A DNA stretch of 64,000 nucleotides from Caldilineaceae bacterium (GTDB lineage Bacteria; Chloroflexota; Anaerolineae; Caldilineales; Caldilineaceae). The notes beneath the pieces are model-generated. The model saw only the letters and a list, made by a program, of their open reading frames with translations. It searched no databases and was not told the origin of the DNA. Positions 33,697 through 42,569 of the stretch are shown here, piece by piece. Location of the stretch: assembly GCA_019637685.1 (NCBI GenBank), contig JAHBVF010000008.1, positions 62,001 through 126,000 of the forward strand. The letters are read 5' to 3'. Both the position numbers and the translations under genes were made by a program. The first letter of the stretch is position 1, and each line of letters begins with the position of its first letter.

Positions 33697-34680
33697 ATGT
33701 CCGGTTCAACAATGGCACCAACTACAACAGAGACAATCATTGATCTGCCACCTGCCAAGCAGCGTTCGCTGTGGGGCGATGCCATGCGCAGGCTCGTGCG
33801 CAACCGGCTCTCGATCATTGGCTTAACCGTGGCCGCAATCCTGTTCTTTCTTGCGATTTTCGGTCCCGCGCTGGCTCCTTATTCCTACACAGAACAGGAC
33901 CTGATGCGGGTGGCTGAAATGCCCTCTGCCGATCACTGGCTGGGAACGGATGAAATTGGGCGTGATCTCTTTAGCCGCGTTCTTTTTGGCGCACGCACAG
34001 CCACACTGGTAGCCACCTTCAGCACAACCATCAGTGTGGTTCTGGGGTTGGGGCTGGGCGTGCTGGCCGGCTATGGCGGGCGCTGGGCCGATATGATCAT
34101 CGGGCGGCTCACGGACATTGTGATGTCGGTCCCTGGCCTGTTGCTGGCCGCGCTGATTGCGGTCAGCCTGAAAGATCCCATTGTCAGATGGGCCAAGGAT
34201 GTGTATGAGATGAACGGCTTTTTTCTCTTTGCCGATACCACCTGGCTCGATCTGCTGGTGGTCTTTGGTGGCCTGGCCTTTGTTCAGTGGCCGGGCTATG
34301 CACGTCTGATCCGTGCGCAGATATTCTCCCTGCGCGAGGAGCAGTACATCAAAGCAGCCCAATCCGTCGGTGTCCCGGAGTGGAAGATCGCTCTGCGCCA
34401 CCTGCTGCCCAACGCGCTGGGGCCAGTCATCGTCACAATGACCTTCAGCTTTTCCAGCGCGATGGCTGCCGAAGCGTCCCTCAGCTATCTGGGCGTGGGC
34501 ATTCGTCCGCCCCAGGCCAGTTGGGGGAATATGATCCAGTCCAATATTGGCAGTTGGTCCTATCGGCCCTGGCTGGTCGCTGTGCCCGCGCTGACACTGG
34601 CGCTCGTCACTCTGGGCATCAATTTCCTGGGCGACGGCCTGAACGATGCCCTCAACCCGAAATCCGGCAAGGCTATATAA
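33697..34680 (+). CDS. ABC importer 1 permease, DppC-like
   Basis: 327 residues. The N-terminal cytoplasmic tail precedes a membrane helix at about 37-60 (LSIIGLTVAAILFFLAIFGP). HWLGTDEIGRDLFSRVLFG is the conserved DppC/OppC segment before the transport domain. The EAA loop is EEQYIKAAQSVGVPEWKIAL, then RHLLPNALGPVIV, and the end has SLSYLGVGIRPPQASWGNM. It pairs with the DppB-like protein. No ATPase gene follows; the next gene is a deacylase that begins at the next base after the stop. Confidence 0.91.
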   Translation: MSGSTMAPTTTETIIDLPPAKQRSLWGDAMRRLVRNRLSIIGLTVAAILFFLAIFGPALAPYSYTEQDLMRVAEMPSADHWLGTDEIGRDLFSRVLFGARTATLVATFSTTISVVLGLGLGVLAGYGGRWADMIIGRLTDIVMSVPGLLLAALIAVSLKDPIVRWAKDVYEMNGFFLFADTTWLDLLVVFGGLAFVQWPGYARLIRAQIFSLREEQYIKAAQSVGVPEWKIALRHLLPNALGPVIVTMTFSFSSAMAAEASLSYLGVGIRPPQASWGNMIQSNIGSWSYRPWLVAVPALTLALVTLGINFLGDGLNDALNPKSGKAI

Positions 34681-36246
34681 ATGCTCGACCTCATTCTTAG
34701 GCACGGCACTGTCATCGATGGCAGCAATAGCCCGCGCTATGAAGCCGATGTGGCTGTTCAGGGCGATCGGATTGTAAAGATTGGCCGCCTGGCTGCTGAG
34801 GAGGCCCGCCAGACCATCGACGCCACAGGCAAAATCGTCGCGCCGGGTTTTGTGGATGTCCACAACCATTCGGATGGCTGGCTCCTCAAAACCCCCCACC
34901 TCTTTTCCAAGACGAGCCAGGGTTTTACCAGCGAAGTCATTATGGCCGATGGCATCTCCTATGCCCCGGTCAACCAGCAGACCGCCCACGAATGGATATA
35001 TTACCTGCGGGCGCTGGATGGCCTGCGCTTTGAGGAATACAGCGGCTGGCAGAGCCTGGGCGATTATATGGCTCTGCTCGATGGCACGAATGTTCAGAAC
35101 AGTATTGCGCATCTGCCCTATGCCAATGTGCGCACGCTGGTCTGTGGCTTTGGCCAGCACGCGGTGGACGACTATCAGCTACAGCAGGTTCGCGCCGAAG
35201 TCGAACGGGGGCTGGCCGATGGCGCGGTCGGGCTTTCCACTGGTCTGGACTACATCGCCCAATGTTGGGCAACGACCGATGAACTGGTGGCTGCCTGCCA
35301 ACCCCTGGCCGAAATCGGTGGGCTGTACGCCACCCACATGCGCTACAAGCAGGGGACATTGGCCGCCTTGCAAGAAGCGGTGGAGATCGGGCGGCGCGCG
35401 GGTGTCCCCGTGCATATCTCTCACCTGAAAGGAGCCACACCGGAAGAGACGGAAGAACTGTTGAATTATATCGACACAGTTGCCGTGAACGAAGTCTCTT
35501 TTTCGTTTGATGTCTATCCGTATATGCCCGGCTCAACAATGCTCAATTATCTGCTGCCCTATGAGGCCTGGACCGATGGCCCGCTGGGTGTGTTGGGCAA
35601 ATTGCGCGATCCGGCTCTGCGCGCCCGCTGCGCCCGGGGCATGGAAAACGACGGCGTCGACTTTTCCGGGATTCACATTGCCTGGGTGATGAGCAAAGAA
35701 AATTCCATCCATCAGGGCAAAACCCTGGCCGAATATATCGCGGCGGTCAAACTGTCACCAGTCGATGCCCTTTGTAATCTGCTGGTGGAAGAGAACCTGG
35801 CGGTGCTGCTGGTCTTTCATCAGGGCGCGGACGAACGGGTTCACCCCTTTCTGCAACACAAATGCTATATGATGGGGACCGACGGTATCTACCAGCCCGA
35901 CAGCGTCATTCATCCCCGCCAATATGGCTCGGCGACCCGTTTGCTCGGCTCCTGTGTGCGCGACCACAACCTCTTTTCGCTGGAAGAAGCTGTCCACAAG
36001 CTGAGCGGACTACCCGCGGAGCGCTTTGGTTTGACGCAGCGCGGCCTTGTGCGGGAGGGCTGGTTTGCCGATCTGGTCGTCTTTGACGCCGCCGCGGTCA
36101 GCGACAGGGCGACCTTTCAACAGCCCCATCAGCCCTCTGTTGGGATAGAACAGGTGATTGTCAATGGCGTGCCCATCATTCACAGTGGGCAGCCTGTGGG
36201 CAACTTGCCAACACCCTTGCCGGGCCGGGCGCTGAAATTCAAATAA
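34681..36246 (+). CDS. N-acyl-D-amino-acid deacylase / D-aminoacylase-like amidohydrolase
   Basis: 521 residues. It starts LDLILRHGTVIDGSNSPRYE with the small beta-domain and enters the barrel at APGFVDVHNHSDG (H61, H63). Further ligands are LYATHMRYK, VPVHISHLKGA (His pair) and MMGTDGIYQPD (Asp). KLSGLPAERFGLTQRGLVREGWFADLVVFD is the family's end segment. These zinc enzymes remove acyl groups from D-amino acids or related N-acyl compounds in the cytoplasm. It directly abuts importer 1, so the imported solute may carry an N-acyl or D-amino-acid group. Its TAA overlaps the next ATG by one base (TAATG). Confidence 0.87.
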   Translation: MLDLILRHGTVIDGSNSPRYEADVAVQGDRIVKIGRLAAEEARQTIDATGKIVAPGFVDVHNHSDGWLLKTPHLFSKTSQGFTSEVIMADGISYAPVNQQTAHEWIYYLRALDGLRFEEYSGWQSLGDYMALLDGTNVQNSIAHLPYANVRTLVCGFGQHAVDDYQLQQVRAEVERGLADGAVGLSTGLDYIAQCWATTDELVAACQPLAEIGGLYATHMRYKQGTLAALQEAVEIGRRAGVPVHISHLKGATPEETEELLNYIDTVAVNEVSFSFDVYPYMPGSTMLNYLLPYEAWTDGPLGVLGKLRDPALRARCARGMENDGVDFSGIHIAWVMSKENSIHQGKTLAEYIAAVKLSPVDALCNLLVEENLAVLLVFHQGADERVHPFLQHKCYMMGTDGIYQPDSVIHPRQYGSATRLLGSCVRDHNLFSLEEAVHKLSGLPAERFGLTQRGLVREGWFADLVVFDAAAVSDRATFQQPHQPSVGIEQVIVNGVPIIHSGQPVGNLPTPLPGRALKFK

Positions 36247-37709
36247 TGACCAGCGAAACGATGACCCCATCACGCACGCTTCTCTTTGTCGACGATCACG
36301 ACATTCTCTACCGGGCCGGGTTGCAGCGTCGTTTGCAGCAGGCCCAGCGCCATCCCCAAAGCCCGGTGATCGTCGGCCGTGACAAAGCGTGGGAGATTGC
36401 CATCGGCTGGTGCAGTGTCTACTGTGACCCGACCGATGGCCGCTATCAGCTCTGGTATCAAGCCTTTGCCAGCGACGCGGCCCCGGAACGCACCCACCGC
36501 TCCGTCATCTGCTACGCTGAATCCCGGGACGGCATCCATTGGGAAAAGCCCAATCTGGGACTTTACGCCTTCAATGGCGACCCCCACACCAATATTGTGC
36601 TGCTGGGCAATGGCGGCTATTCGGATCGCTATGGCTGTGCTGTGATGGTCGATCCCGCGGCAGAGAACCCCGCCCAACGCTATAAGATGGCCTATTTTGA
36701 TTTCTCTCTGGATCAGGGGCAGGAATATCCTGGCCTGAGTGTGGCCTTTTCGCCGGACGGCATCCGCTGGACAAAATATCCCCACGAACCCCTGTTGCGC
36801 GGGGCCTATGGCCGGCGCGGTTCTGCGGTTCCCTTTGTGGGCGACGATTCCCAGCCCTGGCTCCTGCCGCTTTCAATCTCCGACGCGGCCGATGTTTTCT
36901 ATGACGCGCCTCATCAGCGGTTTGCCCTCTATCACAAAATGTGGATCGATGGCCCGGACGGGGCGATGTTTTGGAAGCACGGCATGGGCTACACACACAG
37001 TCAGAACTTTGTCGATTGGGCACGTCCCCAGCTTGTGCTGACCCCCGACGAATTTGACCCACTCTGGGTAGAGTTCCATCATTCCCCGGTTTTTTACCAT
37101 AACGACTGCTACTTCGCGCTGCTGCAAATCCTCAATCGGGGGGTGCAGGGCGGCATTATGGACTGCGAGCTGGCCCTGAGCCGGGATGGCCTGCACTGGC
37201 AGCGCCCTTTCCGGCAACCCTTCTTTCTGCCCCGCAGCAGCGGCAACCAGTTTGACAGCGGCAGTATTTTGACCAACGGCACGCCAGTCGTCCTGGCCGA
37301 CGAGCTACGCTTCTATTACGGTGGCTATTCTGCCGGGGCCACGGGCGGGGACCATTTCCAGTTGACCACTGGTGTTGGCCTTGCCACCCTGCCGCGTGAC
37401 CGTTTTGTTGCGCTCTGTCCTCAGCAGCAGACAGGCCAGGTTACGCTGAAGGCCATAGATTCCAGCCCGTATGGAGCGCTGACCCTTAATGCCAATGCCC
37501 AGGAGGGAAGTATATGGGTTGAGTTATTGAACAACGAAGGACGGCGGATTCCCGGTTTTGATCGCGCCCAGGCCCTGCCGATTACAGGGGATCGGCTGGA
37601 ACATACAGTGGCCTGGCAGACGCGTACCGTCGCAGAATTGCCTGCCCAGCAGGTGATGCTGCGGATTTACATAGAAAATGCAGAACTGTTTGCAGTTACA
37701 TTTCACTAA
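36246..37709 (+). CDS. Beta-propeller glycosidase-like protein (GH32/43/130-like fold)
   Basis: 487 residues. Propeller-type repeats are visible: YQLWYQAFASD, ICYAESRDGIHWEKPNLGLY, YKMAYFDFSLDQGQEY, LSVAFSPDGIRWTKYPHEPLL, RFALYHKMWIDGPDG and LALSRDGLHWQRPF. The SRDGIHW-type strands recall five-bladed glycosidases and related uncharacterised proteins in polysaccharide clusters. A beta-sandwich tail begins near 400. No signal peptide. Candidate acids include D16/D17 (LFVDDHD) and E279 (WVEFHHSP), but I cannot assign a GH family. It is coupled to the deacylase gene by a one-base overlap. Confidence 0.72.
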   Translation: MTSETMTPSRTLLFVDDHDILYRAGLQRRLQQAQRHPQSPVIVGRDKAWEIAIGWCSVYCDPTDGRYQLWYQAFASDAAPERTHRSVICYAESRDGIHWEKPNLGLYAFNGDPHTNIVLLGNGGYSDRYGCAVMVDPAAENPAQRYKMAYFDFSLDQGQEYPGLSVAFSPDGIRWTKYPHEPLLRGAYGRRGSAVPFVGDDSQPWLLPLSISDAADVFYDAPHQRFALYHKMWIDGPDGAMFWKHGMGYTHSQNFVDWARPQLVLTPDEFDPLWVEFHHSPVFYHNDCYFALLQILNRGVQGGIMDCELALSRDGLHWQRPFRQPFFLPRSSGNQFDSGSILTNGTPVVLADELRFYYGGYSAGATGGDHFQLTTGVGLATLPRDRFVALCPQQQTGQVTLKAIDSSPYGALTLNANAQEGSIWVELLNNEGRRIPGFDRAQALPITGDRLEHTVAWQTRTVAELPAQQVMLRIYIENAELFAVTFH

Positions 37710-37747
37710 GTCACATTTTACTTAAGTCACATACCACAGGAGATTGT

Positions 37748-38782
37748 ATGTCGAATCGAAAATTGCGCGCGGGCGTCATCGGCGGTGGACTCGGTGGCCA
37801 TCACGGCTATGCCTATGCCCGGTCTGATGAGTACGAACTGGTCGCGGCCTGCGACATCAATCCGGCCGCATTCACCTCTTTCTTCGAGCGCGCCCAGATC
37901 GAGCGCGGCACCATCCGTGAATACACCGATTACAAAGAGATGTTTGCCCAGGAAAATCTGGATGTGGTGAGTGTTGCCACCCCCGATCACCTGCATGCCA
38001 ATCCCGTGTGCGATGCCGCGGAAGCAGGCATTCGGGGCATCTTTTGCGAAAAACCCCTTTGCACGCTGCTGGAAGATGCCGACCGAATGGTCGAGACAAT
38101 GGAACGCACCGGGGCCAAACTGGCGATTGACCACACGCGCAGCTACATCCCGTCCTATCAGGCAGTGAAGAAAGCCGTGTGGACCGACAACGAAATCGGC
38201 GGGCTGACGCGCATTATCGCCCACATGGGCGGACGCCGGTCGATGCTCTTTCGCAATGGCACACATCTGGTCGACGCCCTCTGCTATCTGGCCAACGCGG
38301 AGCCGGTCTGGGTGATCGCGGCCCACGAACTCGGCTTTGAGGAGTATGGCACAGTTTACAAAGGCGAGGGCGGCAAAGACCCCAGCCTGGACCCTGGCTC
38401 GACGATCATTGTGGAATTTGCCAACGGCGTGCGCGGCATTATCAACAGCGCCAAGATGACGCCCGCGATCTTTGAATTTGATCTGCAAGGCCCTGGCGGT
38501 CGCTACTGGCTCACCGATAGCTCTTGCAAAGCCTGGAAGACAGACAAGCCCGAAGGCACACCCCAGGAAGTCGCGGCCCCGGACGCCCGGGGCTACATCG
38601 CCAATTTCGGAGACAATCTGATCCCCGCTGTGCAGGAGATTGCCCAGATGGTGCTGAACGACGGCCCCAACAGTTCGCCACCCCAGCGCGCCCGCAACTC
38701 TCTGGAGATTATGCAGGCCGCTTTGATTTCCCAAAGCCAGGGCAGCGCCAAAATACAGCTTCCCTTGCCCCGCAACGGATAA
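37748..38782 (+). CDS. Gfo/Idh/MocA family oxidoreductase, first of five in a row
   Basis: 344 residues. GGGLGG (12-17) gives the nucleotide loop, and EKP is at 101-103 (IFCEKPLCT). The C-terminal domain has MLFRNGTHLVDAL, with the catalytic-type His but Asn-Gly-Thr in place of Asp-x-Gly. AGGAG precedes the ATG. It shares the mid-segment DYKEMFAQENLDVVSVATPDH with its neighbours. Spaced 60 bases from the next oxidoreductase. It is the least divergent of the five in motif terms. Role inferred: sugar dehydrogenase. Confidence 0.87.
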   Translation: MSNRKLRAGVIGGGLGGHHGYAYARSDEYELVAACDINPAAFTSFFERAQIERGTIREYTDYKEMFAQENLDVVSVATPDHLHANPVCDAAEAGIRGIFCEKPLCTLLEDADRMVETMERTGAKLAIDHTRSYIPSYQAVKKAVWTDNEIGGLTRIIAHMGGRRSMLFRNGTHLVDALCYLANAEPVWVIAAHELGFEEYGTVYKGEGGKDPSLDPGSTIIVEFANGVRGIINSAKMTPAIFEFDLQGPGGRYWLTDSSCKAWKTDKPEGTPQEVAAPDARGYIANFGDNLIPAVQEIAQMVLNDGPNSSPPQRARNSLEIMQAALISQSQGSAKIQLPLPRNG

Positions 38783-38842
38783 CAAACTTTTTCTAAAAAT
38801 TGACCAATTCTCATCCCTTCCTCCCCTGTAAAGGATAGAACA

Positions 38843-39928
38843 ATGAAAACCTATCGTGCAGCCGTTATCGGATGTAGCCGTATGGGCGGCTTTATTGACA
38901 ACGAAGTTGTCGATTCGCCCAAAGCCGCTTTGCCCTACTCCCACGCCGCTGGCTATATGGCCTGTGAACAGACGGACCTGATTGCCTGCTCCGATGTGCG
39001 CCCGGATGTGATGGCCGAATTCGGCAAACTGTACAAAATACCGGCCAGCGCCCAATACACCGACTATCGGGAACTGATCGACAAAGAGCGTCCTGAAATC
39101 CTCAGCATTGCCACCCAGCCCGAACAGCGCGCCGAAATTACAATCTACGCGGCCGAGCACGGCGTTAAGGCCATCTACGCCGAAAAGGCCATGTCGGCCT
39201 CCCTGGGCGAAGCCTACGAAATGGTGGAGGCACTGGAACGCCACAACGTCCTCTTCAACCTGGGCACCAACCGCCGTTGGTCAGTCGCCTATGACCAGAT
39301 GAAGGCGCTGGTGGACAGCGGTGAGCTGGGCGCGCTGAAGAATGTCATCATCTACAACAACGGAACCCTCTTCAACACCGGCAGCCACTATATCGATCTG
39401 GCCATGCGGCTGAACAGCGACCAGCCGGTTGTGTGGGCGCAGGGCAATCTGCGCGCCAAGGATGACATTTTCAACGGCGATATTCTGACCGACGACCCGG
39501 TGGGCGAAGGCACGATCTATTTCGCCAACGGTGTCACCGGTTATCTGCTGGTAACTCCCCGGAGCGGTGACATCGAAGTGATCTGCGAAAATGGCACGCT
39601 CACGGCCTACAACGACGGACTGGAGTGGCATCTGCGCCGCCGCCAACCCATCCAGCCCAGCGGACGCACAGCACTGATGACCGCGCCCTACACAGAACCG
39701 CCTCTCGCCAGCAGCACGCTGGCACTCATCGAAGATCTGGTACACGGATTGGACACAGGCGAGCCGACACGCGGTGGCCCCCGCGTCTCGCTGGCCAGTA
39801 CCGAAGTGATCTTCGCCCTCATAGAATCGCACCGCCAGGGGGGTGCCAAAATTACCCTGCCTGTGCAGGAGCGCGCCATCCGTTTGCAGCGCAACCGCGG
39901 ACCAAACAAGCCGAAATACAGCGTCTAA
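38843..39928 (+). CDS. Gfo/Idh/MocA family oxidoreductase, EKP replaced by EKA
   Basis: 361 residues. It starts MKTYRAAVIGCSRMGGFIDN, with GxSxxG in place of GxGxxG. The hallmark EKP reads EKA at 114-116 (IYAEKAMSA); the Lys is kept. LFNTGSHYIDLAMRL holds the catalytic-type His but no Asp. The N-terminus resembles 20293, 40118 and 41462, and all four form a related subgroup (YRxAxxGxxRMG followed by an acidic DNE/DDE/EDE). Function is inferred as NAD(P)-linked; the altered loop could change cofactor or substrate. A long inverted repeat follows the stop. Confidence 0.85.
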   Translation: MKTYRAAVIGCSRMGGFIDNEVVDSPKAALPYSHAAGYMACEQTDLIACSDVRPDVMAEFGKLYKIPASAQYTDYRELIDKERPEILSIATQPEQRAEITIYAAEHGVKAIYAEKAMSASLGEAYEMVEALERHNVLFNLGTNRRWSVAYDQMKALVDSGELGALKNVIIYNNGTLFNTGSHYIDLAMRLNSDQPVVWAQGNLRAKDDIFNGDILTDDPVGEGTIYFANGVTGYLLVTPRSGDIEVICENGTLTAYNDGLEWHLRRRQPIQPSGRTALMTAPYTEPPLASSTLALIEDLVHGLDTGEPTRGGPRVSLASTEVIFALIESHRQGGAKITLPVQERAIRLQRNRGPNKPKYSV

Positions 39929-39970
39929 AGCGATGCGGCTTGGAAGCCGAAATTTTCTCTGACCAGTGGT

Positions 39971-40039
39971 GCTGGTTGAGCCTGTGGAAACCGCGCGGGG
40001 TAGTTTACCCGCTCTTCGGTTTCCACAGGCTCAACCAGC
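39971..40039. repeat. 23-bp perfect inverted repeat with nested hairpin
   Basis: Arm 1 (39971-39993) starts GCTGGTTGAGCCTGTGGAAA; arm 2 (40017-40039) is its exact complement. Between them GGGTA and TACCC form a second small stem. The palindrome lies between two oxidoreductase genes. It could be a mobile palindromic repeat or a transcript-processing hairpin. No other copy was found in this window. Confidence 0.8.
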
Positions 40040-40117
40040 GCTCGTCAATTCCCGGTTTTCAATTTTGCCCTGTTTTTCCGCGCCGCTGTGCGCTCAAACC
40101 ATAGGAATCCCCCACTA

Positions 40118-41149
40118 ATGACAAACAAAATCTATCGCGTTGCCATTGTTGGCCTGGGCCGCATGGGCAGCACCATCGACGACGAAAGACCTGCCGGTTT
40201 CCCCGCAGTCTCCATTGCCGCGGCCTGTGCTGCCAGCCCACGCCTGGAAGTGGTCGCCGGGGCTGATATCGACCCGGACAAGCGCGCCGCGTTTCAAGCC
40301 CGTTGGGGCGTGACAGCCCTCTATGGCGATTATCTGGAGATGATTCGCCAAGAGCAGCCCGATCTGGTCGCCATCTGCACCAGAGGTGTGCTGCACGCCG
40401 AGATGATTGTCGCTGTGGCCGAAGCCAATGTGCCGATGATCTTCTGCGAAAAGGCGATTGCCTGCTCGATGGAAGAGGCTGACGCGGCCTTGGCCGCGGT
40501 GGGCAGCCGCAATATCCCCTTCAACACCGGTGTGCTGCGCCGCTTCGGCCGTTCCTATCACGTGGCCCGGCGTATGATCGCGGATGGCGAGATCGGCGAA
40601 CCCCGCGCCGGGGTGCATTACGCTGGCTCGAATCTGCTCCACGGCCACATCCATTCGCTGGACACCCTCAGTTTCTTACTCGGCGATCCCCCGGTGGTGA
40701 GTGTTTTGGGGGAGCTGCTACCCCGGGACCTGGTGATCGAAAACAACCGGCTGGACAAAGACCCCAATGCCATCTATCAGGTGCTCTTTGCCAATGGGGT
40801 AGAGGCGACCACCGCGCCCGGCGGCACCTGGGAGTTTGAAGTGATTGGCTCTCTGGGCAGCATTCGTGTGTGCAACAACGGCGACAGCCTGCATCTGCGC
40901 AAGGCCAAAAGTGAAAAGGAGCGTATCTTTCTCGACGCGCCCGCGCCTGCTGTGGAAGCCCACAGCACCACCCAATCCTGCCTGGAAGATATCCTGGACG
41001 CCCATGAAACAGGCCGCCCGACTCTGGGCAATATCCAAATCACCCACCATTTGACCGAAGCCTGCCTGGCCGTGGCCGAGAGCCATCGCCAACAAAAGCG
41101 GATCACCCTGCCCCTGGAAAACCGTTCGCTCTATATCTTCCACGTCTAA
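40118..41149 (+). CDS. Gfo/Idh/MocA family oxidoreductase, EKP replaced by EKA
   Basis: 343 residues. VGLGRMGSTIDDE gives a normal GxGxxG loop, and the hallmark reads EKA at 111-113 (IFCEKAIAC). The C-terminal domain has LLHGHIHSLDTLSFLLGD, His-rich and lacking the usual Asp-x-Gly-x-His. I placed the start at ATG 40118, with AGGA at 40103-40106 and the family start MTNKIYRVAIV; ten extra in-frame codons upstream have no support. It belongs to the same subgroup as its neighbours, probably by tandem duplication. Confidence 0.86.
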   Translation: MTNKIYRVAIVGLGRMGSTIDDERPAGFPAVSIAAACAASPRLEVVAGADIDPDKRAAFQARWGVTALYGDYLEMIRQEQPDLVAICTRGVLHAEMIVAVAEANVPMIFCEKAIACSMEEADAALAAVGSRNIPFNTGVLRRFGRSYHVARRMIADGEIGEPRAGVHYAGSNLLHGHIHSLDTLSFLLGDPPVVSVLGELLPRDLVIENNRLDKDPNAIYQVLFANGVEATTAPGGTWEFEVIGSLGSIRVCNNGDSLHLRKAKSEKERIFLDAPAPAVEAHSTTQSCLEDILDAHETGRPTLGNIQITHHLTEACLAVAESHRQQKRITLPLENRSLYIFHV

Positions 41150-41461
41150 AAACGTGTGGCCTCCCCAAACCATTTTTCATCGAGGAGTCCACTGCAAAAA
41201 GGGTGATTTTTCCCGCAGGGACGCGAAGGTGCAAAGAAGTTTAGGGGAGTTCCCCACGCGACGGGTAGCGCTACGAATGAAAATCATCCACAGATGACAC
41301 AGATTTTCACAGACAATATCCGTGCAAATCCGCTTTTTCCGCGTCATCCGCGTTCTATTTTTCAGGGCAGAGTCCCTCTTTTTATCAGCGTTTTTCAGTG
41401 TACATCAGTGGCTCAAAAGACTTTTTGCAGTGGAGCCATCGAGGAAATCGAGGAAATAAAA
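41150..41461. other. Intergenic region, 312 bases, with dispersed repeat
   Basis: No gene is supported although one frame is open from 41294. Bases 41286-41324 are copy B of the ATCCACAGAT repeat, and the next 40 bases continue with related CCGCG/ATCCGC words. GAGGAAATCGAGGAAATAAA (41441-41460) supplies the ribosome site of the next gene. No promoter is clear. Confidence 0.55.
41286..41324 (+). repeat. Dispersed intergenic repeat, copy B
   Basis: Begins ATCCACAGATGACACAG and continues ATTTTCACAGACAATATCC, matching copy A at 1474 with few differences. It splits the tandem oxidoreductase array between its third and fourth genes. Confidence 0.65.
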
Positions 41462-42559
41462 ATGACCAAAAACTATCGTGTTGCCATTATCGGCACGGGC
41501 CGTATGGGCGGTCTGATCGAAGACGAAATCGCACCGGGCAATTTTTCCAAGCCCTACAGCCATTTTGGTGCCTATGGCGCGATTGCAGAGACCCAAGTGG
41601 TGGCAGTAGCCAATCGCGGGGCCGAACGCATGCAGCGCTTCGCCGACCGTTTTGGCGTCACCAATACCTATTTGGACTACCGGGCGATGATCGAGGAGGA
41701 GAAACCCGATATTGTCAGCATCACCACGCCCTCCTTTGCCCGGGCCGAGCCGATTATTTTTGCCGCGGAGCACGGCGTCTCTGGCATCTATGCAGAGAAG
41801 GGGCTATGCGCGTCTCTGGCCGAGGCGGATCGCATTGTGGACGCCTGCAAAGCCAATAATGTGGCCTTCAACTGGGGCGCGATGCGTCGCCACCACGACG
41901 GCTACAAAAAGCTGCAAGCGGCCATTGGCCGGGGCGACATCGGCGAACCCCGCTATGCCACCATGTACTTCTACACCGATCTCATCAAACACCACCCCCA
42001 CACCCTCGATCTGGTCGCGATGCTCCTGGGCGATCCCCAGCCCCTGTGGGTGGAAGGGCGGCTGATCGAGCAGGGCGATCCCGCGGACCCTGCACCCCGG
42101 CGCGCGCACCCGGTCTATGACGCGACCGGACACCGTTATCTGCCTTCCCCCGGCTTTGAAATCGCGGATCCAATGGTCGGATTCTATCGGGTGGGCTATG
42201 CGGGAGGAGCCGAAGGAATTTTTGTGCCCCGCCGGGGTTCCTTTGAAATCGATGTACACGGCACCGAAGGCCGCGCCGTCGCCTCGGAGAGCGGCGGGGA
42301 TTTCCGCATCCGCCGCACCAATGGCAAGACCCAGACGACCGAAGAGACGATCTTCCGTCCTGGCGGCGAAAGTCCGACTATCTGCACCATCCGCGATATC
42401 CTGAACGAAATCGAGACGGGTGAACGGACCAAAGGCAATCTGGACATCACAATGCAAAGTGTGGAAGTGCAGTTTGGCCTGGCCCATTCCCATCTGCAAG
42501 GGGGGAGCCGTGTGGCTCTGCCGGTGACGGATCGCACGCTCTACATTCCCGGTGGATAG
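41462..42559 (+). CDS. Gfo/Idh/MocA family oxidoreductase, EKP replaced by EKG
   Basis: 365 residues. IIGTGRMGGLIEDE is the nucleotide loop, and the hallmark reads EKG at 112-114 (IYAEKGLCA). The C-terminal domain has LIKHHPHTLDLVAMLLGD, with His but no Asp. An insert of about 30 residues near 200-230 (EQGDPADPAPRRAHPVYD) is longer than in the paralogues. ATG 41462 is preceded by GAGGAAATAAA. The stop is 10 bases before the next ATG, so the two are co-translated. It most resembles 38843 in its first 40 residues (both have PYSH after the acidic stretch). Confidence 0.86.
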   Translation: MTKNYRVAIIGTGRMGGLIEDEIAPGNFSKPYSHFGAYGAIAETQVVAVANRGAERMQRFADRFGVTNTYLDYRAMIEEEKPDIVSITTPSFARAEPIIFAAEHGVSGIYAEKGLCASLAEADRIVDACKANNVAFNWGAMRRHHDGYKKLQAAIGRGDIGEPRYATMYFYTDLIKHHPHTLDLVAMLLGDPQPLWVEGRLIEQGDPADPAPRRAHPVYDATGHRYLPSPGFEIADPMVGFYRVGYAGGAEGIFVPRRGSFEIDVHGTEGRAVASESGGDFRIRRTNGKTQTTEETIFRPGGESPTICTIRDILNEIETGERTKGNLDITMQSVEVQFGLAHSHLQGGSRVALPVTDRTLYIPGG

Positions 42560-42569
42560 GGGCGCTCTG

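Noticed and set aside
33823..35160. 445-residue minus-strand frame across the DppC-like and deacylase genes
   Set aside because: It spans two real genes on the other strand and has no domain pattern.
37700..37747. Direct repeat TAAGTCACAT before the oxidoreductase at 37748 as an operator
   Set aside because: Two copies about 15 bases apart exist, but there is no promoter-like sequence with them and no other occurrence was noticed.
37727..39244. 505-residue minus-strand frame opposite two oxidoreductases
   Set aside because: It covers two genes and their spacer, with shadow composition rich in Gly, His, Phe and Val.
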